Assembly (NCBI RefSeq): GCF_013425765.1
Contig: NZ_JACCJZ010000013.1
Span: 408,807-472,806 of the forward strand
Length of the DNA: 64,000 bases
DNA from: Luteimonas deserti
GTDB taxonomy: Bacteria; Pseudomonadota; Gammaproteobacteria; Xanthomonadales; Xanthomonadaceae
Direction: 5' to 3'
The first letter of the stretch is position 1, and every line of letters starts with the position of its first letter. Made by a program: the position numbers and the translations under genes. A model generated the notes under the pieces. That model saw only the letters and a list, made by a program, of their open reading frames with translations. It was not told where the DNA came from and made no database searches. Below, one piece after another: positions 38,679 to 48,171 of the stretch.

Positions 38679-39929
38679 ATGTCCGATACCGCCGAGTCCA
38701 TCATCGAGCGCGTCGCCGCCGGCTGGCGCCTGCCGGCGATCGCCAACCTGCATTCGCATGCGTTCCAGCGCGCGATGGCCGGCCTGTCGGAAGTGCAGAC
38801 CGATCCATCCGACTCGTTCTGGACCTGGCGCGAGACCATGTACCGCATGGCGGCGCGCTTCGATCCTGCGCTGCTGCGGGCGGTGGCCACCCAGCTGTAC
38901 GTGGAGATGCTCGAGGCCGGCTACGGCACCGTGTGCGAGTTCCACTATCTGCACCATGCGCCCGACGGCCGGCCCTATGCGCAGGCCGACGCGATGTCGG
39001 AGGCGTTGATCGAGGCTGCGCGCGCGACCGGCATCCGTCTGACCCTGCTGCCGGTGCTGTACATGACCGGCGGATTCGACGGCCGGCCCCTTGGCGAGCG
39101 CCAGCGCCGGTTCGGTCACGACGTCGACGGCTATCTGCGCCTGCTGTCGGATCTGCACGCGCGCCAGGACGCGGGCCTGCGCGTGGGCTGCGCGCTGCAC
39201 AGCCTGCGCGCGGTGCCGGAGGACGCGATGCGCGCCGTCCTCGCGGGGCTGCCGGCCGATACGCGCGTGCACGTGCACATCGCCGAGCAGCGGGCCGAGG
39301 TCGAGGACTGCATCGCCGTGCGCGGCGCGCGTCCGGTGGCCTGGTTGCTCGACCACACGCCGGTGGATGCACGCTGGACGCTCGTCCACGCGACCCATCT
39401 CGATCCGGCCGAGATCAACGGCATCGCGCGCAGTGGCGCGACGGTCGCCCTGTGTCCGACCACCGAAGCCAATCTGGGCGACGGGCTGTTCCCGCTGCCG
39501 GCCTATCTCGATGCGGGTGGCGCATGGGGCATCGGTTCGGACTCGCACATCTCCGTGTCGCCGGTCGAGGAACTGCGTTGGCTGGAGTACGGGCAGCGGC
39601 TGGTCACGCATCGGCGCAACATCGCGGTGCGTGCCGGCATGCCGAGCGTCGGCGCGACACTGCTCGACGGCGTGCAGCGCAGCGCCGCCCCGGCGACGGG
39701 GTTCGACATTGCCGGCGATCACCTCGTTCTGGATGCCGAGGCACCGGTGCTGGCGGGTGCCGTCCGCGCCGATCTGGCCGACCGCTGGATCTTCTCGGGC
39801 AACCGCCCGCTGGTGCGCGAGGTCCATGTCGGCGGCCGGCGGGTGGTCGCCGAGGGCCGTCATCCGCTGCGCGAACAGGCCGCGCGCGAGTACGCGGGGG
39901 CGATGCGGACGCTGCTGGCCGAGGCATGA
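38679..39929 (+). CDS. hutF: formimidoylglutamate deiminase
   Basis: A 416-residue amidohydrolase converting N-formimino-L-glutamate to N-formyl-L-glutamate. It matches HutF at AIANLHSHAFQRAMAGLSEV, PSDSFWTWRETMYRMAAR, VCEFHYLHHAPDG, VHIAEQRAEVEDC, LVHATHLDPAEI, LCPTTEANLGDG, WGIGSDSHISVSP and EELRWLEYGQRL. The usual ~35-residue N-terminal β-segment before the first HxH is much reduced, leaving the protein shorter than the ~450 residues I recall for Pseudomonas HutF. Divergent from hutI and the small membrane gene. Confidence 0.93.
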   Translation: MSDTAESIIERVAAGWRLPAIANLHSHAFQRAMAGLSEVQTDPSDSFWTWRETMYRMAARFDPALLRAVATQLYVEMLEAGYGTVCEFHYLHHAPDGRPYAQADAMSEALIEAARATGIRLTLLPVLYMTGGFDGRPLGERQRRFGHDVDGYLRLLSDLHARQDAGLRVGCALHSLRAVPEDAMRAVLAGLPADTRVHVHIAEQRAEVEDCIAVRGARPVAWLLDHTPVDARWTLVHATHLDPAEINGIARSGATVALCPTTEANLGDGLFPLPAYLDAGGAWGIGSDSHISVSPVEELRWLEYGQRLVTHRRNIAVRAGMPSVGATLLDGVQRSAAPATGFDIAGDHLVLDAEAPVLAGAVRADLADRWIFSGNRPLVREVHVGGRRVVAEGRHPLREQAAREYAGAMRTLLAEA

Positions 39930-39942
39930 GCACCCGGGGCGG

Positions 39943-40407
39943 TTGACGCCCGCGCTGGACCGGGACCGCCCTGCGCTCTTTTCGATCTATGCCCGCGCCA
40001 AGCTCGACGCACTGCGCAACGAGCCCGTGGTGCCGCCGCTGCGCCCGCTGCAGGACGACGCCGCACGGCTCGCGGTGTCCGAGGCCTCGCGGGTGCGGGT
40101 GGCGGCTGCGGACGACGTGCTCGGGTTCGGCGCCTGCACGCCCGGGCGCATCGGCATGCTGTTCGTCGACCCGGCCGGGCGCGGCCGCGGCATCGGGACC
40201 GCACTCCTCGCCAGGATGCTGGAGGGCATGGACGCCGCGGTCGATCTCGACGTCGTGGCGTCCGACACCGCCGCCCGCGCGCTGTACGACCGCGCCGGCT
40301 TCCGGTTCGACTCCCGCGTGCGCGTGGCCTGCAACGGCATGGCGGTCGAGGTGTCGGGCCTGCGCAGGCCCGCTTCGTCGGCGGATGCCACGATCCGTCG
40401 CGCCTGA
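39943..40407 (+). CDS. GNAT-family N-acetyltransferase
   Basis: About 154 residues. The acetyl-CoA loop is IGMLFVDPAGRGRGIGTALL (about 71-90), followed by VDLDVVASDTAARALYDRAG (about 99-118), the usual β4-β5/α4 signature. No ATG fits; the TTG at 39943, 14 nt after the hutF stop, is the most plausible start. Substrate unknown. Confidence 0.8.
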   Translation: MTPALDRDRPALFSIYARAKLDALRNEPVVPPLRPLQDDAARLAVSEASRVRVAAADDVLGFGACTPGRIGMLFVDPAGRGRGIGTALLARMLEGMDAAVDLDVVASDTAARALYDRAGFRFDSRVRVACNGMAVEVSGLRRPASSADATIRRA

Positions 40408-40486
40408 GCGCGTGTTCGTCGCATCCTTGCGCGCGGACGGTGCGAGATGCCCAGCATGGCACCATTCCAACGCAAGGAGCACCGCC

Positions 40487-42142
40487 ATGCTGAAGACCAC
40501 ACTGAGCCTCGCCATCGCCCTGTGCGCCTGCGGCGTCGCATGCGCCGCGCCGCTCACCGATGCCGCACTGGCGCGCGTCGTCGACCAGCGCCTGGCCGGT
40601 GATCGTACCGGCGCCTGTTTCGCGGTCGCGGTGATCGAGGATGCCCACGTCGCCCGCACCTACCGCTGCGCGGACGGCGAGGGCGCGCTGCGCGTGGGCG
40701 CGGACACCGCCTTCGAGATCGGTTCGGTCTCCAAGACCATGACCGCCGCGCTGCTGGCCGGCCTCATCGCCGAGGGGCGCGCTTCGCTGGACGACCCGCT
40801 CGCGGCGTATCTGCCCGACACCGTCGCCGTGCCGACGTTCGAGGGCCGGCCGATCCTGCTGCGCCACATCGTCACCCACACCTCGGGCCTGCCCGCGTTG
40901 CCCGCGCGCATGCAGGGCGCGGATCCCGCCGACCCCTACGCCGCGCTCGACGAGGCGGCGCTGCTCGGCTCGCTGGGCGACGTCAGCCTGGCACGCGCGC
41001 CCGGCAGCCGCTTCGAGTACTCCAATTTCGCATCGATGCTGCTGTCCTACGCGGTGGCGCGTCGTGCGGGCCAGCCGTTCGAGGCCCTGCTCGATGCGCG
41101 CGTCTTCTCGCCGCTCGGCATGCACGGCGCCTACATCGCGCAGCGGCCCGATGGTGTGCGCGCGGCCACCGGTCATCTGCCCAATGGACGCGCGACCGCG
41201 GCATGGACCTTTCCCGACGCGATGGCCGGCGTCGGCGGTGTGCGCGCCACCCTCGACGACATGGTCCGCTATGTGCAGGGCCAGCTCGGCAGTGGGCCGG
41301 AGGGCGAGGCCTCGGCCACGCTGGCCGCACTGCAGGCCACCCAGGTCACGGTGTCCGAGCAGCCGCCGATGGCCATGCACTGGATGATCGTCCCGATCGG
41401 CGGGCGCCGGGTGCTCATGCATGAAGGCGGCACCGGTGGCTTTTCCTCGCTGGTCGGGTTCGATGTCGAGCGCCGCCGCGGCGTGGTGGTGCTGTCGGAC
41501 ACCGCACTCACCGCACTGGGCGGACTCGGCAGTCTGGGCGCGCATCTGCTCGACCCCGCGGTTCCGGTGGGCGCTCCGCGTCGGGAGGCCGCACCGCCCG
41601 CCGAGGTGCTCGACGGCCTGGTCGGGACGTGGCGGTTCGAAACCGGATTGCAGGTGGAGATCGCGCGGCGCGGCAACGGGCTGACCCTGCATCCCCAGGG
41701 CCAGCCGGTGTTCGAACTCGGCTACGACGACGCCGGTGATTTCTATCCGCGCGAATTCAACGCACTGCTCTCGCCGAGGCGGGGTACGGACGGCCGCTAC
41801 GGTTTCGTCTGGCTGCAGGGCGGCGCCGCGTTGCCGGCTACACGTGTCGCGTCGCGGTCGGCGTCGGGCGATGCCGCGACCGTGTCCGCCGCGCCGCTCG
41901 CGGACTACAGCGGGACCTACACGTTGCTGCCGGGCTTCGCCCTGACCGTGGACGCGGCCGACGGGCGACTGCGTGCGCAGGCGACGGGACAGGGCGCGTT
42001 CGCGCTCGATCCTGTACGCCGCGATGTCTTCGAGGCACCGGCCTACGGCATCGCCCTGCACTTCACCCGCGATGCCGCCGGCGCGGTGACCGGGGTGGAC
42101 CTGCACCAGGGCGGGCGCGTCGTCTCCGGCGCGCGCGACTGA
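40487..42142 (+). CDS. secreted class C β-lactamase-fold serine hydrolase
   Basis: A 551-residue protein with a signal peptide (LSLAIALCACGVACAAP). The serine motif is FEIGSVSKTMTAALL (SVSK, about 82-96); HTSGLPALPARM, the tyrosine motif FEYSNFASMLL (YSN) and the third-motif equivalent HEGGTGGFSSLVGF (about 308-321) follow. A β-rich C-terminal domain follows. Such proteins are often esterases or D-amino-acid peptidases rather than antibiotic-degrading. An AAGGAG ribosome site precedes the ATG. The two-component genes begin 11 nt later, so it may be in one operon with them. Confidence 0.9.
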   Translation: MLKTTLSLAIALCACGVACAAPLTDAALARVVDQRLAGDRTGACFAVAVIEDAHVARTYRCADGEGALRVGADTAFEIGSVSKTMTAALLAGLIAEGRASLDDPLAAYLPDTVAVPTFEGRPILLRHIVTHTSGLPALPARMQGADPADPYAALDEAALLGSLGDVSLARAPGSRFEYSNFASMLLSYAVARRAGQPFEALLDARVFSPLGMHGAYIAQRPDGVRAATGHLPNGRATAAWTFPDAMAGVGGVRATLDDMVRYVQGQLGSGPEGEASATLAALQATQVTVSEQPPMAMHWMIVPIGGRRVLMHEGGTGGFSSLVGFDVERRRGVVVLSDTALTALGGLGSLGAHLLDPAVPVGAPRREAAPPAEVLDGLVGTWRFETGLQVEIARRGNGLTLHPQGQPVFELGYDDAGDFYPREFNALLSPRRGTDGRYGFVWLQGGAALPATRVASRSASGDAATVSAAPLADYSGTYTLLPGFALTVDAADGRLRAQATGQGAFALDPVRRDVFEAPAYGIALHFTRDAAGAVTGVDLHQGGRVVSGARD

Positions 42143-42153
42143 GGGGGCCTACG

Positions 42154-43383
42154 ATGAGCAGCCGCTCCACCGCGCTGGATGCGCCGCTCCCCGACGACGT
42201 CGTCGTGGGCGGGCAGTACCTGTGGACACGCTACCGTCGCTACCCGGTGTTCAGTGCGCGCTGGCTGGCCGGCCGCACATTGCTGTTCGGAAGCGTGCTG
42301 CTGGCGTTCGCGCTGCTCACGCTGCTGGGCGGGCTGGCTTCCCCGGCCAGCGTGCGCGGCGCGGTGACGGCCAGCGCCTACACCTTCGTCGGCTTCGTGA
42401 TGATGACCACCGCGGGCCCGGCCCTGGCGACGATCGTCCGCCACCTGCGCCTGCCCCTGCCGCGCGAACGCATGCTGGTGGTGGCGGGCCTGTGTATCGG
42501 CATCCTCGTGTCCTACGTCGTCGACAGCTGGGCCAGCGCCCACATCAACGCCTTCATGCTCAGCGAGATGGGCCACGGCGTGGTCGACCCCGAGGCCATG
42601 CGCCAGCAGGCGGCGCTGCCGGGCATGCGAGGCCTGGCGGTGACGATCAAGGTGCTGGCGGCGCTGCTGATCTACGGCCTGCTCGGCGGCGGCGCCGCGG
42701 TGCGTGCGTACTTCGGCGAGCAGCGACGCATCGCCGAGAGCCGCCACCGCAGCGAACTGGCCACCGCGTACCTGCAGAAGCGCGAGACCGAACTGCGCCT
42801 GGGGGCCCTGCAGGCCCAGGTGGAGCCGCACTTCCTGTTCAACACCCTGGCCTCGGTGCGCGCGCTGGTGCGTCAGGAGCCCGCGCGCGCGGAGGCCATG
42901 CTCGACGCGCTGGTGGACTACCTGCGCGCGACCATCCCGCGCCTGCGCGACGGCGAAGCCGCGTTGCACGCGACCCTCGGCCAGCAGCTCGACCTGTGCG
43001 CCCGCTATCTGGAGCTGATGCGGCTGCGTACCGCCGACCGCCTGCGCTACACCGTGGACGTCGAGCCGTCACTGCGGATGCGGCCGTATCCGCCGCTGCT
43101 GCTGATCACCCTGGTCGAGAACGCGATCAAGCACGGCATCGAGCCGCGGCCCGGCGCCGGACGCGTCGCCATCCGGGCCTGGCAGGAGGGCGCGCAGCTG
43201 TGCGTGGCGGTCGCCGACGACGGCGCCGGCCTGCAGCCGGGCCTCGGCGGCGGCATGGGCCTGGCCAACGTGCGCGAGCAGCTCGCCACGCGCTACGGCG
43301 ATCGCGCCAGCCTGCGCCTGCACAGTCCGTCCACCGGCGGCACCCAGGCCGAGATCCGCAGTCCGCTGGAGGAGGCCGCGTGA
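42154..43383 (+). CDS. LytS/YpdA-type sensor histidine kinase
   Basis: 409 residues with four hydrophobic segments between about 40 and 180. The His_kinase domain has LGALQAQVEPHFLFNTLASV (phospho-acceptor His in PHFLFNTL, about 230) and an ATPase domain with LLLITLVENAIKHGIEP (N box) and DDGAGLQPGLGGGMGLANVR (G box). It overlaps the regulator by 4 nt. Confidence 0.92.
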   Translation: MSSRSTALDAPLPDDVVVGGQYLWTRYRRYPVFSARWLAGRTLLFGSVLLAFALLTLLGGLASPASVRGAVTASAYTFVGFVMMTTAGPALATIVRHLRLPLPRERMLVVAGLCIGILVSYVVDSWASAHINAFMLSEMGHGVVDPEAMRQQAALPGMRGLAVTIKVLAALLIYGLLGGGAAVRAYFGEQRRIAESRHRSELATAYLQKRETELRLGALQAQVEPHFLFNTLASVRALVRQEPARAEAMLDALVDYLRATIPRLRDGEAALHATLGQQLDLCARYLELMRLRTADRLRYTVDVEPSLRMRPYPPLLLITLVENAIKHGIEPRPGAGRVAIRAWQEGAQLCVAVADDGAGLQPGLGGGMGLANVREQLATRYGDRASLRLHSPSTGGTQAEIRSPLEEAA

Positions 43384-44147
43384 CGCCGGCCGACATCACC
43401 GCGCTGATCGCCGAGGACGAGGCGCCGCAGCGCGCGGCGCTGCTGGATCTGCTCGCGGCCGTGTGGCCCGCGCTACGCGTGGTGGCCGCGTGCGAGGACG
43501 GCATCGCCGCATTGCAGGCGGCCGCCGAGCACCGGCCGCGGGTAGCGTTTCTGGATATCCGCATGCCCGGCGTCGGCGGTCTGGACGTCGCGCGGGCGGT
43601 GGTCGCCGGAGGTGGCCTCGTGGTGTTCACCACCGCCTACGACGACTACGCGATCCGCGCCTTCGAGGCCGGCGCCGTGGACTATCTGCTCAAGCCCGTG
43701 CAGCCCGCGCGGTTGCTTCAGGCGGTCTCGCGCCTGCAGGACCGCCTGCAGCAGGCGCCGCAAGCTGATCTGCAGACCCGGGTGGACGAGCTGGAAGCGC
43801 GCCTGCGACCGCAGGGCGAACGCGTGATCCGCTGGATCACCGCCGGCATCGGCGACAGCGTGCGCATGATCGGCATCGACGAGGTGCTGTTCTTCCAGGC
43901 CCAGGACAAGTACGTGCGCGTGGTGACCGCCGAAGGCGAGGCGCTGATCCGCACGCCCGTCAAGGAGCTGCTCGCCGGACTGGATCCGGACGTGTTCTGG
44001 CAGGTGCATCGGGGCACCGTGGTGCGGGTATCGACGATCCACCGCGTGCGTCGCGACGAACTGGGCAAGACCCGCATCGAGCTGCGCGGCCACGGCGAGG
44101 CGCTGCCGGTCAGTGCCGCCTTCGTGCACCGCTTCCGCGGGATGTAG
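43380..44147 (+). CDS. LytTR-family response regulator
   Basis: 255 residues from a GTG overlapping the kinase stop. The receiver shows ALIAEDEAPQRAALL, the phospho-Asp in VAFLDIRMPGVGGLDVA (about 55) and the Lys in DYLLKPVQPARLL. A C-terminal LytTR DNA-binding domain (IDEVLFFQAQDKYVRVVTAE, then FWQVHRGTVVRVSTI) follows. It works with the adjacent kinase; targets are not visible. Confidence 0.93.
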   Translation: MTPADITALIAEDEAPQRAALLDLLAAVWPALRVVAACEDGIAALQAAAEHRPRVAFLDIRMPGVGGLDVARAVVAGGGLVVFTTAYDDYAIRAFEAGAVDYLLKPVQPARLLQAVSRLQDRLQQAPQADLQTRVDELEARLRPQGERVIRWITAGIGDSVRMIGIDEVLFFQAQDKYVRVVTAEGEALIRTPVKELLAGLDPDVFWQVHRGTVVRVSTIHRVRRDELGKTRIELRGHGEALPVSAAFVHRFRGM

Positions 44148-44153
44148 CCGACC

Positions 44154-44684
44154 TCAGGCCTGGAACAGGCCGGCCGGCGCCGCATCCGGCCAGGCGCCTT
44201 CGAGCGCCAGCAGGAACTGCTTGGTCGGCAGGCCGCCGCCGAAGCCGGTGAGCGCGCCGCTCGCGCCGATCACGCGATGGCAGGGCACCACGATCGACAG
44301 CGGGTTTCGCCCGTTCGCCGCGCCCACCGCGCGCGTCGCGGTGGGTCGGCCGAGCATGCGTGCCAGCCCCGCATAGCTCTCGGTACGGCCGTAGGGAATG
44401 CGCATGAGCGCGTCCCACACCGCGCGCTGGAACGGGGTGCCCTGCGCGGCCAGCGGCAGATCGAAGGTCCTGCGGGTGCCGGCGAAATAGCCGTCGAGCT
44501 GGCGTGCGGCCAGATCCAGCAGCGGATGGTCGCCGTCGTGCCACGGCGCCGGGCGAGGCACCGGATGCCGGTGCAGCGGAAACTCCACCGCATGCAGGCC
44601 CGCATCGGATGCGGCCAGCCGCAGTCGGCCCACGGGGCTGTCGAACGTGCGGGTGAACACGGGGGGCAGGGCGGCGGACGTCAC
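44154..44684 (-). CDS. ogt: methylated-DNA-[protein]-cysteine S-methyltransferase
   Basis: A 176-residue suicide alkyltransferase repairing O6-methylguanine. It has the signature SIVVPCHRVIGASGALTGFG (about 129-148) with the acceptor Cys. Upstream is the helix-turn-helix and Arg-finger region FQRAVWDALMRIPYGRTESY and LGRPTATRAVGAANGRNP. The start is a GTG that overlaps the end of the Ada/AlkA gene (GTGA), so the two repair genes are co-translated. Confidence 0.95.
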   Translation of the reverse strand: MTSAALPPVFTRTFDSPVGRLRLAASDAGLHAVEFPLHRHPVPRPAPWHDGDHPLLDLAARQLDGYFAGTRRTFDLPLAAQGTPFQRAVWDALMRIPYGRTESYAGLARMLGRPTATRAVGAANGRNPLSIVVPCHRVIGASGALTGFGGGLPTKQFLLALEGAWPDAAPAGLFQA

Positions 44685-46189
44685 GGTGTCGGTCTCCGGC
44701 AGGCAGGTGAAGCGGGTCGAGCGGGCGCGCGCTCCGCAGCCTCGCGCCACAGATGCAGCACGGCATAGCCGCGCCAGGGCCGCCAGGCCTCGGCGCGCGC
44801 ACGCAGGTCACGTGCGCCGAGGCGCGTGCCGTCCCCGGGCAGGGTCTTCTGCAGCACCAGGTCTTCGGCGGGAAACGCGTCCGGATGGCCCAGCGCGCGC
44901 AAGGCGATGTACTGCGCGGTCCACGGCCCGATGCCGGGCACGGCGGTCCAGCGCCGGACGAAGACATCCAGCGGATGGTGGGCCTCGAAGTCCACCGCGC
45001 CCTCCAGCAGTGCGCGCGCCACCGCACGCAGCGTGGCCGCCCGCGCCGTGGTCAGGCCGATGCCGGACAGGTCCGCGTCGGCGAGCGCCGCCGGCGTTGG
45101 AAACAGGTGGCCGAACCCCTGCGCGGCGAACGCCTCGGGAACGGGCGCACCGAAACGTTGTGACAGCCGCGCGGTGACCGTACGCGCGGCGGCCACGCTG
45201 ATCTGCTGGCCGATCACCGCGCGGATCGCGATCTCGAAGCCGTCCCAGCCGCTCGGCAGGCGCAGGCCGGGCCGGGCGGCCACCAGCGGCGCGAGTCGCG
45301 GATCGCGGGCGAGGTGGGCGTCGATCGCCAACGGGTCGGCATCCACGTCGAACATGCGCCGCACCCGGCGCACCGTCTCCTGCAGGCGCGACGGCGGGCA
45401 GCCGTGCACCTCGAGGCGCAGTGCATCCGCGCCCGGCCATGCACCCACGCGCAGCCAGCCCGGCGACGCCGCGTCGCCGATCACCCGCGTGTAGTGGGTC
45501 CCGTCGACATGCTCGATACCGGGCAGGGCGCGCCCGCGCAGAAAGGCGAGCATCGCCGCCAGGTCGTAGGGCGGGCGATAGGCCAGGCGCAGGCCGAGCC
45601 CGTCGTCGCCATGGGCGCGCGGGGTCCTGCGCAGGTCGCGTGGCGGCATCCGGTACGCCGCCAGAAATGCCGCATTGAACCGGCGCACGCTGCGGAAGCC
45701 CGATGCCAGTGCCACCTCGGTGATCGGCAATGCGGTCTCGCTGAGCAATTGCTTGGCGAACAGCAGGCGCCGCGTCCCGTGCACACCGACCGGGGCCGCG
45801 CCCAGGCGTTCGACGAACAGCCGCCGCAACTGGCGCTCGCCCAGGTGCAGGCGCTCGGCCAGTGCCGCCACCGGTGCATCGTCGAGCGTGCCGCGGTCGA
45901 TCAGGGCCAGCGCGCGCGCCACGATGTCGTCGCCGCGGTGCCAGCGTCCGTCGGTCGGCGACAGTTCCGGGCGACAGCGCAGGCAGGGTCGGAATCCGGC
46001 GGCCTCGGCGGCTGGGGCATTGGGGTAGTAGTCCACGTTGCGCGCCTTCGGTGCCGGCGCGGGACAGACCGGACGGCAGTAGATCCCGGTCGTGCGCACC
46101 GCCGTGAAGAACAGGCCGTCGAAGCGCGCATCGCGGCTGAGACGGGCCTGTTCGCAGGTGGCGGCATCGGGCAGGGCGGTCGACGGCAT
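44681..46189 (-). CDS. Ada/AlkA-type fusion: Zn regulator domain + DNA-3-methyladenine glycosylase
   Basis: A 502-residue multidomain protein. Residues ~1-90 are the Ada zinc domain (GIYCRPVCPAPAPKARNV and FRPCLRCRPE, four Cys). Residues ~85-190 are an AraC-type helix-turn-helix (LHLGERQLRRLFVERLGAAP and VALASGFRSVRRFNAAF). Then comes AlkA_N, and an HhH-GPD glycosylase with VIGQQISVAAARTV and VPGIGPWTAQYIALRALGHP followed by the catalytic Asp region PDAFPAEDLVL. It both regulates and carries out alkylation repair. It is coupled to ogt. Confidence 0.94.
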   Translation of the reverse strand: MPSTALPDAATCEQARLSRDARFDGLFFTAVRTTGIYCRPVCPAPAPKARNVDYYPNAPAAEAAGFRPCLRCRPELSPTDGRWHRGDDIVARALALIDRGTLDDAPVAALAERLHLGERQLRRLFVERLGAAPVGVHGTRRLLFAKQLLSETALPITEVALASGFRSVRRFNAAFLAAYRMPPRDLRRTPRAHGDDGLGLRLAYRPPYDLAAMLAFLRGRALPGIEHVDGTHYTRVIGDAASPGWLRVGAWPGADALRLEVHGCPPSRLQETVRRVRRMFDVDADPLAIDAHLARDPRLAPLVAARPGLRLPSGWDGFEIAIRAVIGQQISVAAARTVTARLSQRFGAPVPEAFAAQGFGHLFPTPAALADADLSGIGLTTARAATLRAVARALLEGAVDFEAHHPLDVFVRRWTAVPGIGPWTAQYIALRALGHPDAFPAEDLVLQKTLPGDGTRLGARDLRARAEAWRPWRGYAVLHLWREAAERAPARPASPACRRPTP

Positions 46190-46377
46190 GGGCGCAGGCT
46201 AGCACCGGCCGTGTGCGGTCACTGGCCGCTTTCGGACATCCATGTCGTGCCGCGCTGCGCCTTCGGCGACATCGATCGCGCGGCGCGCACGGACGCATCA
46301 ATCGAGGCGTCCGCCGATGACTTCGCTCGGCAGGGCGCGTGCCTCCCGTCGCGTCGCCGACGCCGGACGGCGTCGGC

Positions 46378-47643
46378 CTAGCGTGCGCGCTCGCGCAGCG
46401 CCGGCAGCAGCGTGGCCGGATCGCCGTCGTTGGGCTGGGCCTCGATACCCAGCAGACGGGTCAGCAATGGATAGACGTCGACGTTGTCGAAGCCGTCCAG
46501 CGTGACCCCCCGGCGGAACACCGGGCCGTGCGCGACGAACATCGCGCGCATCTCCGGCAGGTCGGGATCGTAACCGTGCGAGCCGCGGGTGCGTTGCGGG
46601 CGACGGGCGAGGCCGGCTTCGGAGATCGCATCCCAGCCCGGGTGCATCTGGCACACGATCGGCGGTACCCGTGGATGCGTACCGAACTGCCAGCGCGCCG
46701 GCATCGCCTCGCGGCGCCAGCAGTCGTACTGCGCATGCGCGCCCAGCAGGCGCGCGGCGACCGCGGCTTCGAAACCGGGATTCGGCACCAGGCCGATCAC
46801 CTGCCCGGTGGAGACGATGCGTGCTTCCTCGCGGGACGCCATCGATTCGACCGCGATCACCTGGCCCGTGGGCACCTCGGCCATCCCGTGATCGGAAAGC
46901 ACCAGCAGGTTGACGCGGTCGAGCAGCCCGCGGCTGCGGATACCGTCCATCAGCCGGCCCAGGGCGGCGTCGACATCGCGCAGGGCCTGGCGGTACTGCG
47001 GGGAGTTGGGGCCGTAGTCGTGCCCGGCCTTGTCGGGATGCTCGAAATACAGCGTGGCCAGCCGCGGGCGCGTGGCGGACGGCTCGTCGAGCCACTCCAG
47101 CATCGTCGCCACGCGGGTGTCGATCGGGCGGCCTTCGTCGTACGGCAGCCAGCGTGTGGGGCGCAGCCCGCGCACGGCGGCTTCGCTGCCCGGCCAGGAC
47201 AGGGTGGCGGTGGGCAGGCCGGCGCGTTCGGCGGTCACCCACACCGGCTCGCCGTCGGCGTACCAGTCGCCATTGCTCACGGCCTCGCGGTCCGACAGGC
47301 GGAACTCGCCCAGCTCGGCGTCGTACATCGAGTTGTGGATCAGACCGTGGCGATCCGGGCGCAGGCCCGTCACCAGGGTGTAGTGGTTGGGAAAGGTCAG
47401 CGATGGATAGGACGGCCGCATCCATGCCTGCACGCCGTCCGCAGCGAGGGCATCGAGGGTCGGCGTGTCGCCCCGGCCGAGGGCATCGGGCCGGACCCCG
47501 TCGAGCGAGACCAGCACCACCGTCGGCGGCTCGCTGGCGGCCGCGGCGGCATCGGGGGCGGGGAGCGAACTGCAGCTGCACAGCCACAGCAGGAACGGCA
47601 GCGCGATCACGCGCGCAGGAGACACGTCAGGCATGCGGCGCAT
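46378..47643 (-). CDS. nucleotide pyrophosphatase/phosphodiesterase-family lipoprotein
   Basis: A 421-residue alkaline-phosphatase-superfamily hydrolase. Its lipobox-type signal (LPFLLWLCSCSS) suggests a lipoprotein. It has VVLVSLDGVRPDAL (metal Asp), the nucleophile Thr in RPSYPSLTFPNHYTLVTGL, YFEHPDKAGHDYGP, VNLLVLSDHGM and GSHGYDPDLPEMRAMFVAHG. This order is that of NPP/PhoD-unrelated phosphodiesterases such as Xanthomonas NPP. The 188 bp before the Ada/AlkA gene hold nothing recognisable. Confidence 0.92.
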   Translation of the reverse strand: MRRMPDVSPARVIALPFLLWLCSCSSLPAPDAAAAASEPPTVVLVSLDGVRPDALGRGDTPTLDALAADGVQAWMRPSYPSLTFPNHYTLVTGLRPDRHGLIHNSMYDAELGEFRLSDREAVSNGDWYADGEPVWVTAERAGLPTATLSWPGSEAAVRGLRPTRWLPYDEGRPIDTRVATMLEWLDEPSATRPRLATLYFEHPDKAGHDYGPNSPQYRQALRDVDAALGRLMDGIRSRGLLDRVNLLVLSDHGMAEVPTGQVIAVESMASREEARIVSTGQVIGLVPNPGFEAAVAARLLGAHAQYDCWRREAMPARWQFGTHPRVPPIVCQMHPGWDAISEAGLARRPQRTRGSHGYDPDLPEMRAMFVAHGPVFRRGVTLDGFDNVDVYPLLTRLLGIEAQPNDGDPATLLPALRERAR

Positions 47644-47781
47644 GATACCGGCCGTTCATGACGTTTCACCGTCGAAGCGTCCGCGACAACGTGGTCTGAA
47701 CGTTCAGGCAATGACGACCATGGAGCGCTGTCAGCGGCGTATCGTGGCGCCACCCGATGGTCAGCACCGCGGAGGTGCGCA

Positions 47782-48099
47782 ATGAACAGCAAATGGTGGA
47801 TCGCCGCAGTCTGCGCCGGCCTCGTCGTGGGCGTGCTGCCGAATGCGGCGCAGGCCCAGCAGCAGGAAGAACAGGAAGAGACGATGCGGGAACGTGGACA
47901 GCGCGCCAGCCCGGCCGACCGGTTCTGCATCCGCGAGACCGGCTCCCGTGTGACCGCGAACCGCAGTGCACGCTCCAAGCGCGCCGAAGAGGAATGCGTC
48001 GGCGGCGGTGGCCGCGTCTACACCCGCGAGGACATTGAGCGCACTGGTTCGACCGACGTGCGCGATGCGCTGCGCCGGCTCGACCCGTCGATGTTCTGA
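47782..48099 (+). CDS. small secreted protein with a TonB-plug-like C-terminus
   Basis: 105 residues, with a signal peptide (WIAAVCAGLVVGVLPNAAQA) and a Gln/Glu/Arg-rich middle with two Cys (FCIRETGS and EECVGGGG). The C-terminus VYTREDIERTGSTDVRDALR (about 79-98) closely resembles the opening of TonB-receptor plug domains. The protein stops right after, and a terminator follows, so it is a self-contained gene rather than a frameshifted receptor. Function unknown. A GAGGTG ribosome site lies before the ATG. Confidence 0.75.
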   Translation: MNSKWWIAAVCAGLVVGVLPNAAQAQQQEEQEETMRERGQRASPADRFCIRETGSRVTANRSARSKRAEEECVGGGGRVYTREDIERTGSTDVRDALRRLDPSMF

Positions 48100-48124
48100 G
48101 CCCGGTCGTTGTGCCGCACCACGA

Positions 48125-48158
48125 GGGAGTGCGCCCGCAGGCGCACTCCCTTTTTTTT
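48125..48158 (+). terminator. Strong Rho-independent terminator
   Basis: GGGAGTGCGCC (48125-48135) and GGCGCACTCCC (48140-48150), an 11-bp perfect stem with CGCA loop, then eight Ts. It ends the small secreted-protein gene. Confidence 0.95.
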
Positions 48159-48171
48159 CCCATGTCGCGGA

